A DNA stretch of 64,000 bases, from assembly GCA_928724745.1 (NCBI GenBank), contig CAKMXJ010000007.1, positions 62,001 to 126,000 on the forward strand, in the 5' to 3' direction. Numbering within the stretch: position 1 is the stretch's first letter; each line of letters opens with the position of its first letter. Positions 38,463 to 48,190 of the stretch are shown here, piece after piece. The notes below the pieces were generated by a model. It was not told where the DNA came from and searched no databases. It saw nothing but the letters and a program-made list of their open reading frames with translations. Both the position numbers and the translations under genes were made by a program. Source of the stretch: Anthracocystis setariae. Taxonomy: Eukaryota; Basidiomycota; Ustilaginomycetes; Ustilaginales; Ustilaginaceae.

Positions 38463-40694
38463 TTAGTCCGAATCCGAGTCGGATCCGCTTTCGTCCGACG
38501 AGCTTTCCGACTGTACCAGATCGTCGTGTCCTCCTACACCTCCGCCACCCGACGCCATAGCGTCTGGGTTGCCAAATTGTTCCAACTGCTGCTGAAGTCG
38601 TGCGATACGCTCGGCCTCTTCGCCTTCGTCCAGGTTCTTTTTCTTGATGCCACCAGTTCCCCGCTTGCGTCCGTCCAGAGGCGCCGACTTGCTGTTCTTG
38701 TTGGCCACCGGGGCGGGCTTCTTGGGTCGCACCACATACTTGTACAGCTTGTACAGCGTACGCGGCGAAAGCTCGTCGATATCCAGCTCAATCTCATCGT
38801 CATCGTTTTGGTTAGGCGGCTTGTCTTCGTTGATGATGCGAATCGCTCCGTCCAGTCGCTCTTCCGACAGCTCGGTGATCTTGGCAGCCAACTCCTCCTT
38901 CTGCTCGTACGTGACCGTTCGGATGTCCTCGTCGCTGTTGTCATCCTTTCGACTCGATGTTGCCTTCTTGTTGCTAGTCGTTGGCTTCTTCTTGGGAGCA
39001 GCCGTCGACTTTGCCTTTTTGGCGGGAACGTACTCGGCGGCAGCAGCAGCTGGGCTACTTGTCGACTTGGCTTTGCTCTTTTTCCTGGCAGCAGCGCTAT
39101 CGGATGCCTTTCTCTTGGTGCCCTTGCTCTTCGACTTCTTGGAACCGCCCGAGCTTGCGTAGCTTTCTTGCAACGATGCCAACATGTTTTTGGTGTTGGC
39201 AATCAAGTCTGCGTTCTGGTTCTTGGCGCCCTCGAGCATGGCCAGGGTGGTGGAGAGCTGCGAGATCTGTTCTTGCAACGTGGCTAAAAACTCTGGGTCC
39301 ACATCGTCTTCGTCCTCTTCCGCATCTTCGTCTTCGTCCTCGTCGCTCTCTTCGTAATCCGGCAAAGGAGCAGGCGCGGGCTTGCGTGCAAACTTGTCGT
39401 CATAGACTGCCTTGAGTTGCTCGCCCATCGTGTAGACATCTGAGCCTGGGGGATTGAAGGTGAAGCAGTTCTGGAAGAGGAGCTGCATGTCGGCATTGAA
39501 TTCGTCGGCGTCAGCGTACTCGCCAGCACGGATGTTCTTCTGCACGTCGCGAAGCGCGATAGGCTTCTTGATCATCTGGAAGTAGGCGGGCGCCCAGTCA
39601 AAGTCCATTGTGGGCTTGTCGTAGAAGACCCAGGCGAGATTCGAATAGGTAGGCTTGAGCAAATCATCAATGATCCTGGTGCAGAACCGCAACTCGTCCT
39701 GCGCCACCTTGGCATAGTGCGCCTGCTCGCGCGCTGACAGACTGCCGGCCTTCTTGGCCACCTTGCGCCGCGCCGCTTTCCTCATCTCGGAAGAAGAAGC
39801 GCTTTGGGGCTCGTTGGCCCATGGAAGATCCTTGGGAGGAGGAGGATGAATCTCCCTCTTTGGACGACCGCCGACATCGGAAGAGGAGCGTCGAATGGTG
39901 GGAACGGGATTCGACGGACGACGAGCGCGTGCTGCAGCAGGGTCGGCGGCTTGAGTCGGTGAGGTAGCAGCAGGGAGATCCTTCATGTACTTGTCAAAAG
40001 CGGCCTCGAGAACGCGAGCGTTTTGAGTGTAAGGGCTGTCGGGACCGTTGAAAGTGGCGCAGTTGAAGAAGACCTGGCGAACGTCGGCCTCAAAGTCCTG
40101 CACGCGCCGGTAAACATCCTTGGAGGGATCAAGGCCCCATTGTGGCGCCGACTTGGCCTTGTCGCCGGGTTTCGAGTTGGGCTTGAGAATGAGCGCGGTG
40201 AGAGCCAGCTTGATGTCGATGGTACCGAAATCCATGGGTTTGGAGATGATCTGAGGATACTGAGGGATGCCAAGAGCTACGGGATCGACTGGAGCAAGGA
40301 AGGCGATGGCCTCGCGCCTGCTCTTGAGCGACTTGAGCGTGCTCTGTGCAAACTTGAGCTGGGCTGGTGTCATCTCGATGGGACCGTCGTATGGCTTGGT
40401 ATCGACAGCATCGGAAGGGGGTTGCGGAGCCGACTGCGACTGAGATTGAATGTGGGAAACGAGCGCGGAGGGCTGTTCGCCAACACTGGACAGCGGTTCG
40501 GCGGTAGGCGGAATGATGGTAGCAACGGCTGGCTCTGACTTGGCCAAGCTGCTGGCTGCGTTGTTGTGGTGGTTCTGGGATGTGATAGCAGAATGGGAGC
40601 CAATTTGGGCAGTAGTAGCGAGATGAGTGCCAAATGAAGAGACTTCGGGCGAACGGCCGTTGACGGGTGCGTGATGGAATGAGGCGTCAGACAT
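38463..40694 (-). CDS. BDF1: BET-family double bromodomain factor
   Basis: A 743-residue nuclear chromatin reader that binds acetylated histone H4 and helps recruit TFIID and chromatin remodellers. Bromodomain 1 spans about 105-236 (QYPQIISKPMDFGTID; acetyl-lysine pocket Asn in FFNCATFNGPDSPY). Bromodomain 2 spans about 331-436 (APAYFQMIKKPIALRDV; LLFQNCFTFNPPGSDVY). Between the second bromodomain and the ET domain are an acidic run and a coiled segment (about 455-505). The ET/NET domain (about 591-665, TYEQKEELAAKITELSEERL ... IELDIDELSPRTLYKLYKYV) interacts with partner peptides. The C terminus is Ser/Asp-rich. The CAG-ACATG start is the first in frame. Gene intact and intronless. Confidence 0.94.
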   Translation of the reverse strand: MSDASFHHAPVNGRSPEVSSFGTHLATTAQIGSHSAITSQNHHNNAASSLAKSEPAVATIIPPTAEPLSSVGEQPSALVSHIQSQSQSAPQPPSDAVDTKPYDGPIEMTPAQLKFAQSTLKSLKSRREAIAFLAPVDPVALGIPQYPQIISKPMDFGTIDIKLALTALILKPNSKPGDKAKSAPQWGLDPSKDVYRRVQDFEADVRQVFFNCATFNGPDSPYTQNARVLEAAFDKYMKDLPAATSPTQAADPAAARARRPSNPVPTIRRSSSDVGGRPKREIHPPPPKDLPWANEPQSASSSEMRKAARRKVAKKAGSLSAREQAHYAKVAQDELRFCTRIIDDLLKPTYSNLAWVFYDKPTMDFDWAPAYFQMIKKPIALRDVQKNIRAGEYADADEFNADMQLLFQNCFTFNPPGSDVYTMGEQLKAVYDDKFARKPAPAPLPDYEESDEDEDEDAEEDEDDVDPEFLATLQEQISQLSTTLAMLEGAKNQNADLIANTKNMLASLQESYASSGGSKKSKSKGTKRKASDSAAARKKSKAKSTSSPAAAAAEYVPAKKAKSTAAPKKKPTTSNKKATSSRKDDNSDEDIRTVTYEQKEELAAKITELSEERLDGAIRIINEDKPPNQNDDDEIELDIDELSPRTLYKLYKYVVRPKKPAPVANKNSKSAPLDGRKRGTGGIKKKNLDEGEEAERIARLQQQLEQFGNPDAMASGGGGVGGHDDLVQSESSSDESGSDSDSD

Positions 40695-42293
40695 GGTGAC
40701 GGAAGCTGAGACGAGGTCGAGCTACACGGATTGAGCAGACGAAGGAGAGCCGATGGCGGTAACACAAGGCCTATTAAGAGAGGGTGTTAACGGTCTCGTA
40801 AAGGGCCGGCTGTACTGTGATCCGGACAGAGGGTGGTGCGGGAGAACGGGTGCGCGTGCACAGGTGATGATTGGCTTGAGGTGAAGGATGCCGAAGGATG
40901 AGGGCGATGATGGATGCCTTCCCGGATGGATGGATGGATGGATGGATGGATGTTGTTTTCGAAGATGGTAAAAGACCAAGTGGCAGTGAACAGAGTGTTG
41001 CCGACGTGTCTTTGAGTGGAGCGACAAATTGGAAGGGAAGGGGCGAATTGGCAAACGCGTCGTCTTCAAATACTTCCGAAGCGAATCAAGTCTTCCGAAT
41101 TTGGCCTCCACGCGCTTCATCTAAATTTACAGCTCAACTTCGCCCGCCGCCCGCCGCCCGCCCACCTTCTTTTCTTTTTTTTTTTTTTGGCTGCTGCCCG
41201 ACACGCTCTCTCGACACGCTCTACTCCTCCCGCCTGCTTTGGATTTTTGCCTCTGCCGCGCGTGGATGCTTAGCCGCATTACAAATTGGCTCATACAAAA
41301 TTCTAGTACAGTAGAGCGTGAATTTGTATTTAATTAGCTAGTTCCAAGTTCACCGGTACGTGACAGTCAGAACTCCAATTCAAGTTACACTCTAACAGAC
41401 AGATAAGTTGTGAAATCGCACAACACAAGACACACGACAAACAGACAAGCTCTGTTAGGATGTCTAGGTTGACATGCTGCATTGAAAAGTGTGAGCTCCG
41501 AGGCCGTACCGTGTTCTGATCTTGCTGGCTTGCGCCTCCATACTGTAGACGTTTCCAAGGAATCACCCCAACACACAACAAGTACAGCATGTGGTCATGG
41601 GCAGCTGCTAGACGACATCTGCATTGCTTGATATGCTAGACGTAGCTGAGCAAACTGCATAGCCAGTGTCGTGAACTCGATCTAGTTTTACGGTCGCTTT
41701 CCTTGTCCTTTAGCTTTTTTGCTTTTTTTTTTTTTTTTTTTCTATATCCTGCAATTTCTGTGTGTGGATTTTTTTTCTTTTTCTTTTTCTTCATCCTTTT
41801 TGCTTCCCAACAGCAGCGCGTTTGCTGAGCCATAGACTGTACTGTACTGTGCTGTGCTGTGCTGTACTGTACTGAATTGATCCGATGTTCGACGTTTTTG
41901 CTCATTTCGTCCGGCTTTGTCCACCCGTCAAACCGCTTTTCCTTGTCGACAAAATATCACATCACATTGTCACTTGACTTGACTTTTCTTCTCTTCTACT
42001 CTCGCCCTTCGTCTAGCACCAGCAGAAAGTTACCTCCTCTCCCTGCTGCTGACCCATTCAGCAGACAGGTCTCGGTCGCTGTATCTTGCAGCACTCGGAC
42101 CTGTAGCCTCCACGGCAGCCAACACCGCTTACCTAGCAACTTCATCTTCGCTAGCTTCATATCCGTCAACCGGCGGCTGTCATCGCACAGCTCTGCTTCT
42201 ACATCCAGCAGCTTACATCTTTCGCTACCCTCTTCGCCTCGCTCTTGCTCCGCGCCTGCATGAGCAGATCAGCGCTCCGTTTGGTCTCTTGAT
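40695..42293. other. Intergenic region between divergent BDF1 and coiled-coil gene
   Basis: About 1.6 kb without a supported gene. It has a TGTACTGTGA motif near 40810, an ATGG tetranucleotide run at 40926-40951, CCGCCCG repeats near 41143-41163, a T-rich run near 41721-41740, and a TGTACTGTACTGTGCTGTGC cluster (41837-41874). CT-rich leader-like sequence precedes the start at 42294. ORFs on both strands are low complexity or short. Confidence 0.45.
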
Positions 42294-44534
42294 ATGGGCG
42301 TGAGCGCCGTCATACGCGGAAGCTTCGGCTTCCTCCTTGACCGTCACCAAGATGATCACATCACCAACGTCACGCCTGCAAATGCTTTCCAAACCCTCTT
42401 TCGTCGCCACAGAGAATCGTCTCTCCCCCTCACTCCTGTCGCCATCATACGTTCCTTGATGCAGCTCCAAGATCTTCAGGCCCTTCTTTGGGCGTGGACT
42501 TTCGTCGGCTTTTTCGTCCTGTTCGCTTTCTGCACCAACCCTTCTCAAGCTTCGTTCCGCCCCTTTCTCACCGATCTCGTCTTTCGAGAGCGTCTGAGGC
42601 TGCTCAACGAAGAGCATGCTGCTGACTCGCATCCGCAAGATACCGACATTGCAGCCAACGCTTCGGCCCTTGCAACCTCGGATCGCAAATCCAAACCAAA
42701 GCCCTTCTCGTCTTTACTTTCCACCGCTTCATATTCTTCTGGTCCTTTCGCTCTCACCTTCGGCTCCAAGGTGGCTCTCTCTGTGCGCACACCGCCATTT
42801 CATCGCAACGATCTCCGCCTGTTCTCCATAGTCACCATCAACCAGAGTATGCCCATCCGCGGCTTGCATGATCAACAAACCGTTCACCAATCTTCCCGTT
42901 CCAACACCCGCTACCCCCAACGAGCTGATGGTTCTGTCGATTGCACTTCGCTCTTTATCGGAGCGTTTGGCAAGTGGTGGGTGCTTGGCTTCGGCATCCC
43001 CGAATCGCCAACCGCACACTCTCACACCTCGGATGCATCCCACAAGAATAGCCGCGAAGAGCTCGAAGAGAACCGCACAGAGATTTCGGATTGGGGTGTC
43101 ATCGAGATGCGTTCCATCGATCCCGAGCCCGAGTCGCGATCGCATCCCGTCTTCGCGCAAAGCAGTCAAAGTGGCGAGGCTGTAGCCCAGCCTCGAAACG
43201 CGCCCGCCGTCGAGCCCACCGCTCGAATCGCATCGTCGACATCGCCTTCGCCGACAAAGGATTCGACGCCAGAAGCCGAATGCGAGGACTGCCTCAGCAT
43301 CACCGCTTTGGTCTCAAGATCACAAAGTGACATTGCAGATCTTCAGGAACAACTCTCGCAGGTCAAGGGCGCTTCGAGCAAGGCCTGTGAAGCCCTTGAG
43401 CTCGATTTGGAAGAAACACGCACAAAGAAAAAGGAAGAGGAACGGCTGCGCGCCGAAATCAAAACCCGGATAAAAGCTTTGGACGATAGTAAAAGGCAGG
43501 TAGAGAGCAGTCGACGTGAGGCTGAACGGCGACTTAAAGCTGCCAATACAGCTCGTGCTCTCAAACAGGCTAACATTCAGCACCGCAAGGAACAGATCGA
43601 ACTCTTGAACAAACGTAGGGCCGCCATCATTGCCAGGAAGGGCACCAGCGCCGAGAAACGCCTTCAGCGATCCGACGAATTCTTGGCGCTCATTGCTCAA
43701 GCCAACAACAAGACCGAGGCCCTGCGTCGAGAGATTGGCGTTCTTCGTCAAGATGTCGAGGTCGCCCAAGAACACTTGCACATGGAAAAGACCAACGCTC
43801 GTGCCCTTCAGGAAGGCGCTTTCTCACGAGACTTGTCCCAAGGCGGCGCGATGCCGTACATTTGGAACGCCGCCGTGGACGCCAGTGGGCATGACGCAAT
43901 GTACGCTCATTTGGCGGCCGCCGCACAGGACCCTTTCATCGACAGTCTTGGCCGCATGGAAGAGCGATCCTTGGCTGCACAGCGTTTCAATCCGAGTTCC
44001 GGCGACGGCGAAGCCACAATGTCATTGAATAAGCTCAAGAATGCCCATGCGGACGGCTACGACGACCTCGGCACTAGCGTTTTGCGTAGCGCCTTCCACC
44101 GTGCCAACGCCGCTGCTGCGGCAGACGGACGCGACATGATCCCCAATGCTTCGCACGGCCTTGCCAACCCGTCTCTGCAGAACGCCTCGAACTTTGAAGC
44201 AATCAAGCAAGCCTTCCAGCCTACCGTCGCCACCGAAGAAGATGGCCGACGATCCTGGTCGGCTTTCGATGTTTGGCAATCTGATCTGCGCAACGGCGCA
44301 CGTCAAAGATCCCAATGGGCTTCAGGCGGTGCAAACGCAAGTGCCGATTCGTTGCCACACTTCAGCGCCAGTAGCGCCTTCTTGCCCCTCGATCGTAGCA
44401 GCAGCGCCGAGCACATGAGCATTCAAGGTGCAGCTGGACAAGCTGACTTGGAACAGACGCGCAACCTGTCCAAGGTCAAGAGGGCCTTCCGCTGGCCCTT
44501 CCGGCCAAGCCAGACGCAGGACGATCTTGTGTAG
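42294..44534 (+). CDS. Single-pass membrane, coiled-coil protein of unknown function
   Basis: A 746-residue protein not matched to a family. One strong hydrophobic helix lies at residues 61-80 (LQALLWAWTFVGFFVLFAFC). A non-repetitive segment (about 140-245) includes VDCTSLFIGAFGKWWVLGFGIP. A long Glu/Arg/Lys heptad-type coiled coil spans about 342-505. The rest is Ser/Ala-rich with LARMEER-like helices and ends in a basic RAFRWPFRPSQTQDD tail. The topology suggests a membrane-tethered coiled coil, perhaps at the ER, nuclear envelope or Golgi (inference). Composition matches the housekeeping genes, so this is the last core gene before the transposon-rich block. Confidence 0.7.
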   Translation: MGVSAVIRGSFGFLLDRHQDDHITNVTPANAFQTLFRRHRESSLPLTPVAIIRSLMQLQDLQALLWAWTFVGFFVLFAFCTNPSQASFRPFLTDLVFRERLRLLNEEHAADSHPQDTDIAANASALATSDRKSKPKPFSSLLSTASYSSGPFALTFGSKVALSVRTPPFHRNDLRLFSIVTINQSMPIRGLHDQQTVHQSSRSNTRYPQRADGSVDCTSLFIGAFGKWWVLGFGIPESPTAHSHTSDASHKNSREELEENRTEISDWGVIEMRSIDPEPESRSHPVFAQSSQSGEAVAQPRNAPAVEPTARIASSTSPSPTKDSTPEAECEDCLSITALVSRSQSDIADLQEQLSQVKGASSKACEALELDLEETRTKKKEEERLRAEIKTRIKALDDSKRQVESSRREAERRLKAANTARALKQANIQHRKEQIELLNKRRAAIIARKGTSAEKRLQRSDEFLALIAQANNKTEALRREIGVLRQDVEVAQEHLHMEKTNARALQEGAFSRDLSQGGAMPYIWNAAVDASGHDAMYAHLAAAAQDPFIDSLGRMEERSLAAQRFNPSSGDGEATMSLNKLKNAHADGYDDLGTSVLRSAFHRANAAAAADGRDMIPNASHGLANPSLQNASNFEAIKQAFQPTVATEEDGRRSWSAFDVWQSDLRNGARQRSQWASGGANASADSLPHFSASSAFLPLDRSSSAEHMSIQGAAGQADLEQTRNLSKVKRAFRWPFRPSQTQDDLV

Positions 44535-45220
44535 CCTAGTCTGTCTCGCTCTGGACCTTCATGCTTGTTAGGCATTGCGTGACTTTGACAACCTCACTCG
44601 GCCTTGTACTCGGGAACGCAGACATCTGACTTGGAATGTAATCTCAGCACTATTGGACTGTCCATGCCACCTTCGGTGTGATGCCATTCATATCGGAAAA
44701 GATCAAACAATAATGAATCGTGTCCGGAGCCAAACGTGAAAAGAGGCAGGGCCTGGCAATGTCTCAGTAAGGTAGATACAGTAGAGAGTTTTGGGTACGC
44801 TACCAGGTCGATGAGTTTCGGTACCACATCGATGACCTCAGGGTCCAAAACCCGAAAAGTGAACCCATCGACCCAAAGGTGGTCAATCACCTCAATGATC
44901 CTCTCCGCCAAGGATCATTGAGGTGAAATCCACCTCTGGGTCGATGGGTTTGGTGTTGCTTGAATGTAGTTTTGCTAGAACATAACGTAATCAAACGCTT
45001 CTTGATTACTAAGCCTGAGTGTGCGGTAGAGACACCACAGGAGGCTGTGCAGGGTTGGGGTTGGAGGTAAGGTTGGGGCTAGCGTTAGAGGTGATAGATC
45101 CTACTTGGACTGTGTTGACAGGTGAGCAAACAAGATTTTTGCAGTGCGGGGCCCCTGTGCGACCACTGACACCATCTCACCCATATATGACAACAGCGTA
45201 ACCTTATTTTATGCAAGGTT
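44535..45220. other. Transition region with foldback hairpins
   Basis: No supported gene. Two adjacent foldback structures lie at about 44786-44855 (imperfect) and 44861-44951 (strong). A G/T-rich run resembling degenerate telomeric repeats (GGGTTGGGGTTGG, 45052-45090) follows. A 105-codon minus ORF (44594-44911) and a 61-codon plus ORF (44736-44921) run through the hairpin and are not supported. Confidence 0.5.
44861..44951. repeat. Long inverted repeat (foldback hairpin)
   Basis: Two arms of about 41 bases (44861-44902 and 44911-44951) are near-perfect reverse complements around an 8-base spacer. The inner 14 bases (CACCTCAATGATCC / GGATCATTGAGGTG) and the outer 14 (AACCCATCGACCCA / TGGGTCGATGGGTT) pair exactly; the middle has a few mismatches. 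It may be the remnant of a foldback or MITE element, or a hairpin RNA source. Confidence 0.8.
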
Positions 45221-45990
45221 ATGCACAATTCTGCAGGCTTCTTTGCAATCATGCAGGTTGAAATGTTCCACTGTCAAGCTTCAAAATGCATGCTGCTCAT
45301 AGTGGCAATTGCCACTGCTGCATTATGGAGGCCACCAACCAACTTCAAGCCTTGCTTGTACCATCATATCAAGCAATCACACAACAAGCTGCACTTTCTA
45401 GCCAAAACAGGCTTCACATTCACACAGTTTGAAGCAATACATGATGCATTGAAGGTACCAGACCCAGTGCAAACATATGAAAAGGACTGTGTTGAGAGTA
45501 CCATTGCCTTGTTCATGCTGTGCTCCTGGCTCTGTGGAAAGTTGCTGCGGTCAATAGAAGGGCAATACAGATGGTCTGCAGGCTGTGTCAGCCGTGTTGT
45601 GAGGCATCTGAGCAACTGGGTGTATGGATGATGGGGACATCTCCTTGACATTTGGAGTCAGAAGCATCAACTTGTCTCACCTTGTCATCTTGACAAGTAC
45701 CAGGCTGCAACACAAAGATGATTTGGAATGCCATGGTTCTGGGGGGCAATCGATGGTACTGTGCAACCAATTGCCTGGCCTGTATTGCAGCAGGAGATGG
45801 TGTATAGCAGACACAAGCATCAGCATGCCTTGAAGTACCAGTTCATCTCGGTACCTGATGGCCTCATCTTCTGCTCACATCCATTTGTTGGTTGCATGCA
45901 TGACTCCAGGATGTCAGACAAGCTGGACCTCCCCAAGTGGGCTGCTCGCTATGCCAAGTCACAGTCTGGCACCCAGCTCTTCCTATACAG
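45221..45990 (+). pseudogene. Decayed DDE_4/Harbinger-like transposase
   Basis: One reading frame runs from 45221 to 45990, interrupted by two TGA codons (45629-45631 and 45719-45721), with no frameshift between the parts. The downstream part has the family hallmarks: WGAIDGTVQPIAWP with the first catalytic Asp, YSRHKHQHALKYQ, and HPFVGCMHDSRMSD with the second Asp. The third acidic residue is missing because the frame is cut at 45990 where an LTR-like sequence starts. Both stops could be CGA-to-TGA changes. The N-terminal part is helical (with KTGFTFTQFEAIHDALKV). It is an inactive copy of a DDE superfamily endonuclease (PIF/Harbinger or related). Confidence 0.75.
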
Positions 45991-46652
45991 TGTTACAAAC
46001 ATCAGTGCCAGGCTGGAATGTAGAAGGGTGGTGAGCGGGAGATGACCTTCCCAATCCGGAGCATGGATTGGGGCCCAGGGGGGTACTGCAGCAATCCCCG
46101 GGAGGGGCTCCCAGGGGCCATACCAACGACCTTCCCTGTGTTAAGCGCCAAGGGTCTGACAACCTCCTGACTGTGCGGCAAGGTGCGCGGTGTGCAAGGC
46201 TTGGGCTTGAGAGCGCGTGGCAGGAGTGGTGGCCACGAGAGTCACCGAGCACGATCCTGAGGTTAACGGTTCTACCATTGGGTCTGATATTTGCTATTAC
46301 TCTAGGTAACTAAGAATACAATCAACAACGGACAACAGGGAGGTGGCGTGCGGCTCCCACCTTATAAGGCATCCTGCGTGCCACATGGCGCGCATCTCTT
46401 CCTGGAACACGTGGGTTGCGCGCAACCCCAACTCACAACATATGGGTTGGACCCCTGTGTCAAGCACTGCGCGGTGCGCCTCCATCTTCAGGGAGCAACG
46501 CGCGGCGCGCTCCTCCATTCATGGCGCACCGTGCAGCTCGCCCCTAATGGCACAACACTGCGCGGCACGCTCACTCTCCTGCGCGGCCGTTGGACAGTGC
46601 GCTGGCTGGGAGCCTCTGCCCAGCCGTAACAGAACCTCCGTCCAGCCGTAAC
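45991..46652 (+). mobile_element. Solo-LTR-like element, diverged relative of the chromovirus LTR
   Basis: It starts TGTTAC (45991) inside the transposase pseudogene and ends at one of two GTAACA copies (46626-46631 or 46647-46652), giving the TG...CA inverted termini of an LTR. Internally, 46280-46325 (GTCTGATATT ... AATACAATC) matches the same-order block of the 358-bp LTRs at 50482 and 58337. The interior is extra GC-rich, with repeated TGCGCGG-type units (46365-46610). No exact target-site duplication was found, so the ends are approximate. Confidence 0.5.
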
Positions 46653-46675
46653 ACCCTGCAACTAACTCACATTAA

Positions 46676-46860
46676 GATGTCAATTGTATTTTAGCTTACT
46701 CACTCTAGTAGGTGGAAATCACAGACCTTCCCCTGCTCTCCCAACTCCCCGCTCCACTATCTTGGCAACAATCCCGGGAGCTACACCCGGTACCACGCCC
46801 CTGGCCTTGACACAGATGCACAACCACGTTCCGAGGTTCTCAGACCCCAGGAGCATAACA
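46676..46860 (-). mobile_element. Truncated LTR remnant in opposite orientation
   Basis: This stretch is the diverged reverse complement of about the first half of the LTR at 50482. It reads GTCAATTGTATTTTAGCTTA through CTAGTAGGTGGAAAT, then GGTACCACGCCCCTGGCC, ending GGAGCATAACA. The other half is missing. Its intact end abuts the alpha-tubulin fragment directly, so it probably inserted in or recombined with that sequence. Strand is given relative to the plus-strand LTR reading; it is in transcript sense of an element running left to right. Confidence 0.7.
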
Positions 46861-46861
46861 C

Positions 46862-47176
46862 TCGTTTGGCGGTGGTACAGGTTCCGGTCTCGGTTCGCTC
46901 CTCCTCGAGCGTCTTGCTCAGGACTTTGGCAAGAAGGCCAAGCTCAAATTCTCTGTCTACCCTTTGCCCAAGATGAGCCCTTCTGTCGTCGAGCCTTACA
47001 ACTTGGTCCTCACCACCCACACCATCCTCAAGAACTCAGACTGTTTCTTCATGGTCAACAACGAGGCCATCTACAACATCTGCCGCATCAAGCTTGGCAT
47101 CGCCTTGTCCGGCTTCACCAACCTCAACAGGCTCATTGCCCAGGTCATCTCCTCCATCACCACCTCGCTCCAATTC
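46862..47176 (+). pseudogene. Alpha-tubulin pseudogene fragment
   Basis: The open frame encodes [18 protein letters not shown], then [38 protein letters not shown] and [19 protein letters not shown]. These are the GTP-binding GGGTGSG loop and following helices of alpha-tubulin (roughly residues 139-242 of the ~450-residue protein). Substitutions occur at normally invariant places (for example [11 protein letters not shown] for MVDNEAIYDIC), and similarity stops abruptly at about 47176 after LQF. The left edge coincides with an LTR end. There is no N or C terminus, so it cannot make tubulin. It lacks introns in the retained part, consistent with a retrocopy or a segment captured by a transposon. 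Confidence 0.8.
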
Positions 47177-47594
47177 AACATTGTTCGTTGTCAACCTCTG
47201 TTCCTACAGGCTCAAGCTTGGGTTGGATTCCGTCATGGTACGTCTCTTGTCTTTGCTCAACAATACTGACACGCTGTTGCTGCTGTTGCTTTGCTTCTGA
47301 AGCTCACAGTCCACAATCCGGCTTGACCACACTGCTGCCATCGCATCAAGACACAAATGCTTGCTAACAACCATTTGATTCCCAATGCTAACGCTCTCGC
47401 AACCGTTAATCTTGGCAATATACTACGCAATTTCCCTCATTATTATGGTGTACAGGCATGCCAAGCTGTGCTGGAGTGCCTGCGTGGAAAGGCCTGTACC
47501 TGAGCAAGCGTACCAGCAGCGCCCTGCCCGACCAGCATCATGAGCGGGTTTGCTGCAAACCCACCCCCAAGCAACCACCCAGGATGGGTTCGAT

Positions 47595-47714
47595 GCGAAC
47601 CCACCCCCTCACCCACCCGGGTTGGGTCCACTGCAAACCCACCCGGGGTGGCTCGGGGGTGGGTGAGAGGGTGGGTTCGCGGACTCAACTTTCCGTTTTT
47701 TACGATGTGAATTA
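47595..47714. repeat. Palindromic GGGTGGG-type element, copy 1
   Basis: Arms around 47595-47628 and 47650-47680 are reverse complements (GCGAACCCACC ... GGTGGGTTCGC). The right side continues into GGACTCAACTTTCCG and a T-run followed by ACGATGTGAATTA, which recurs in the other copies. The matching left terminal segment is missing, so this copy looks left-truncated. Confidence 0.6.
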
Positions 47715-47750
47715 TTGGAACGTGAGGAAACTTTTGGACACGTACTGTAC

Positions 47751-48082
47751 AATGACAAGTCTGCCGGGATTTATTCAAGAATCCAAAAAGAATCCACTCC
47801 GGCCACACAGCGCAAGACAGAACCTCGCTAATTTAACACCAACCTTCCCCTCTGCGCATTCGAAGAGAGTGAGCAAAACGTGTACCCATCATTTTTGTTA
47901 CGATCAGCCAAGCGAGTTTGAAGACACTTATGCCGTTGTTGACGACATATCATAAATGGCGAACATGGTTTATAGAGCATCGAAATTGTCGTCTTTTCAA
48001 ATCAGTATTATTTAAGCGGATTTTAGTCTTGCACTTAGTGGCTAGAGTGGATTCTTCAATAAATCCCGGCAAACTCGTCATT
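47751..48082. mobile_element. MITE-like element with ~38-bp terminal inverted repeats
   Basis: The left end AATGACAAGTCTGCCGGGAT (47751 on) continues to TTTATTCAAGAATCC. It is the reverse complement, with few mismatches and one 11-base duplication, of the right end (about 48045-48082) that finishes GGCAAACTCGTCATT. The 332-bp unit has no ORF with domains. This size and structure fit a non-autonomous DNA transposon. No target-site duplication was identified. Confidence 0.7.
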
Positions 48083-48166
48083 ATGCTGTGAGATGTATCT
48101 TTCTAATTGGACAAGTTGACACCAGCGGACGCAGTGGGCAACTGAGCTTATATACATGAGTTGGGT

Positions 48167-48190
48167 GGCCTCCAGGAAGACCTGGAGGCC
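48167..48190. repeat. Short perfect hairpin
   Basis: GGCCTCCAGG and CCTGGAGGCC form a perfect 10-bp stem with the 4-base loop AAGA. There is no T-run after it. The function is unknown; it sits in gene-free repeat-rich DNA. Confidence 0.6.

Noticed and set aside
45052..45090. Degenerate GGGTTGGGG run as telomeric sequence
   Set aside because: Too short and irregular; no regular TTAGGG units.
47236..47304. Possible intron (GTACGTCTC ... CTCACAG)
   Set aside because: No coherent exon coding on either side; tubulin similarity already ends at 47176.
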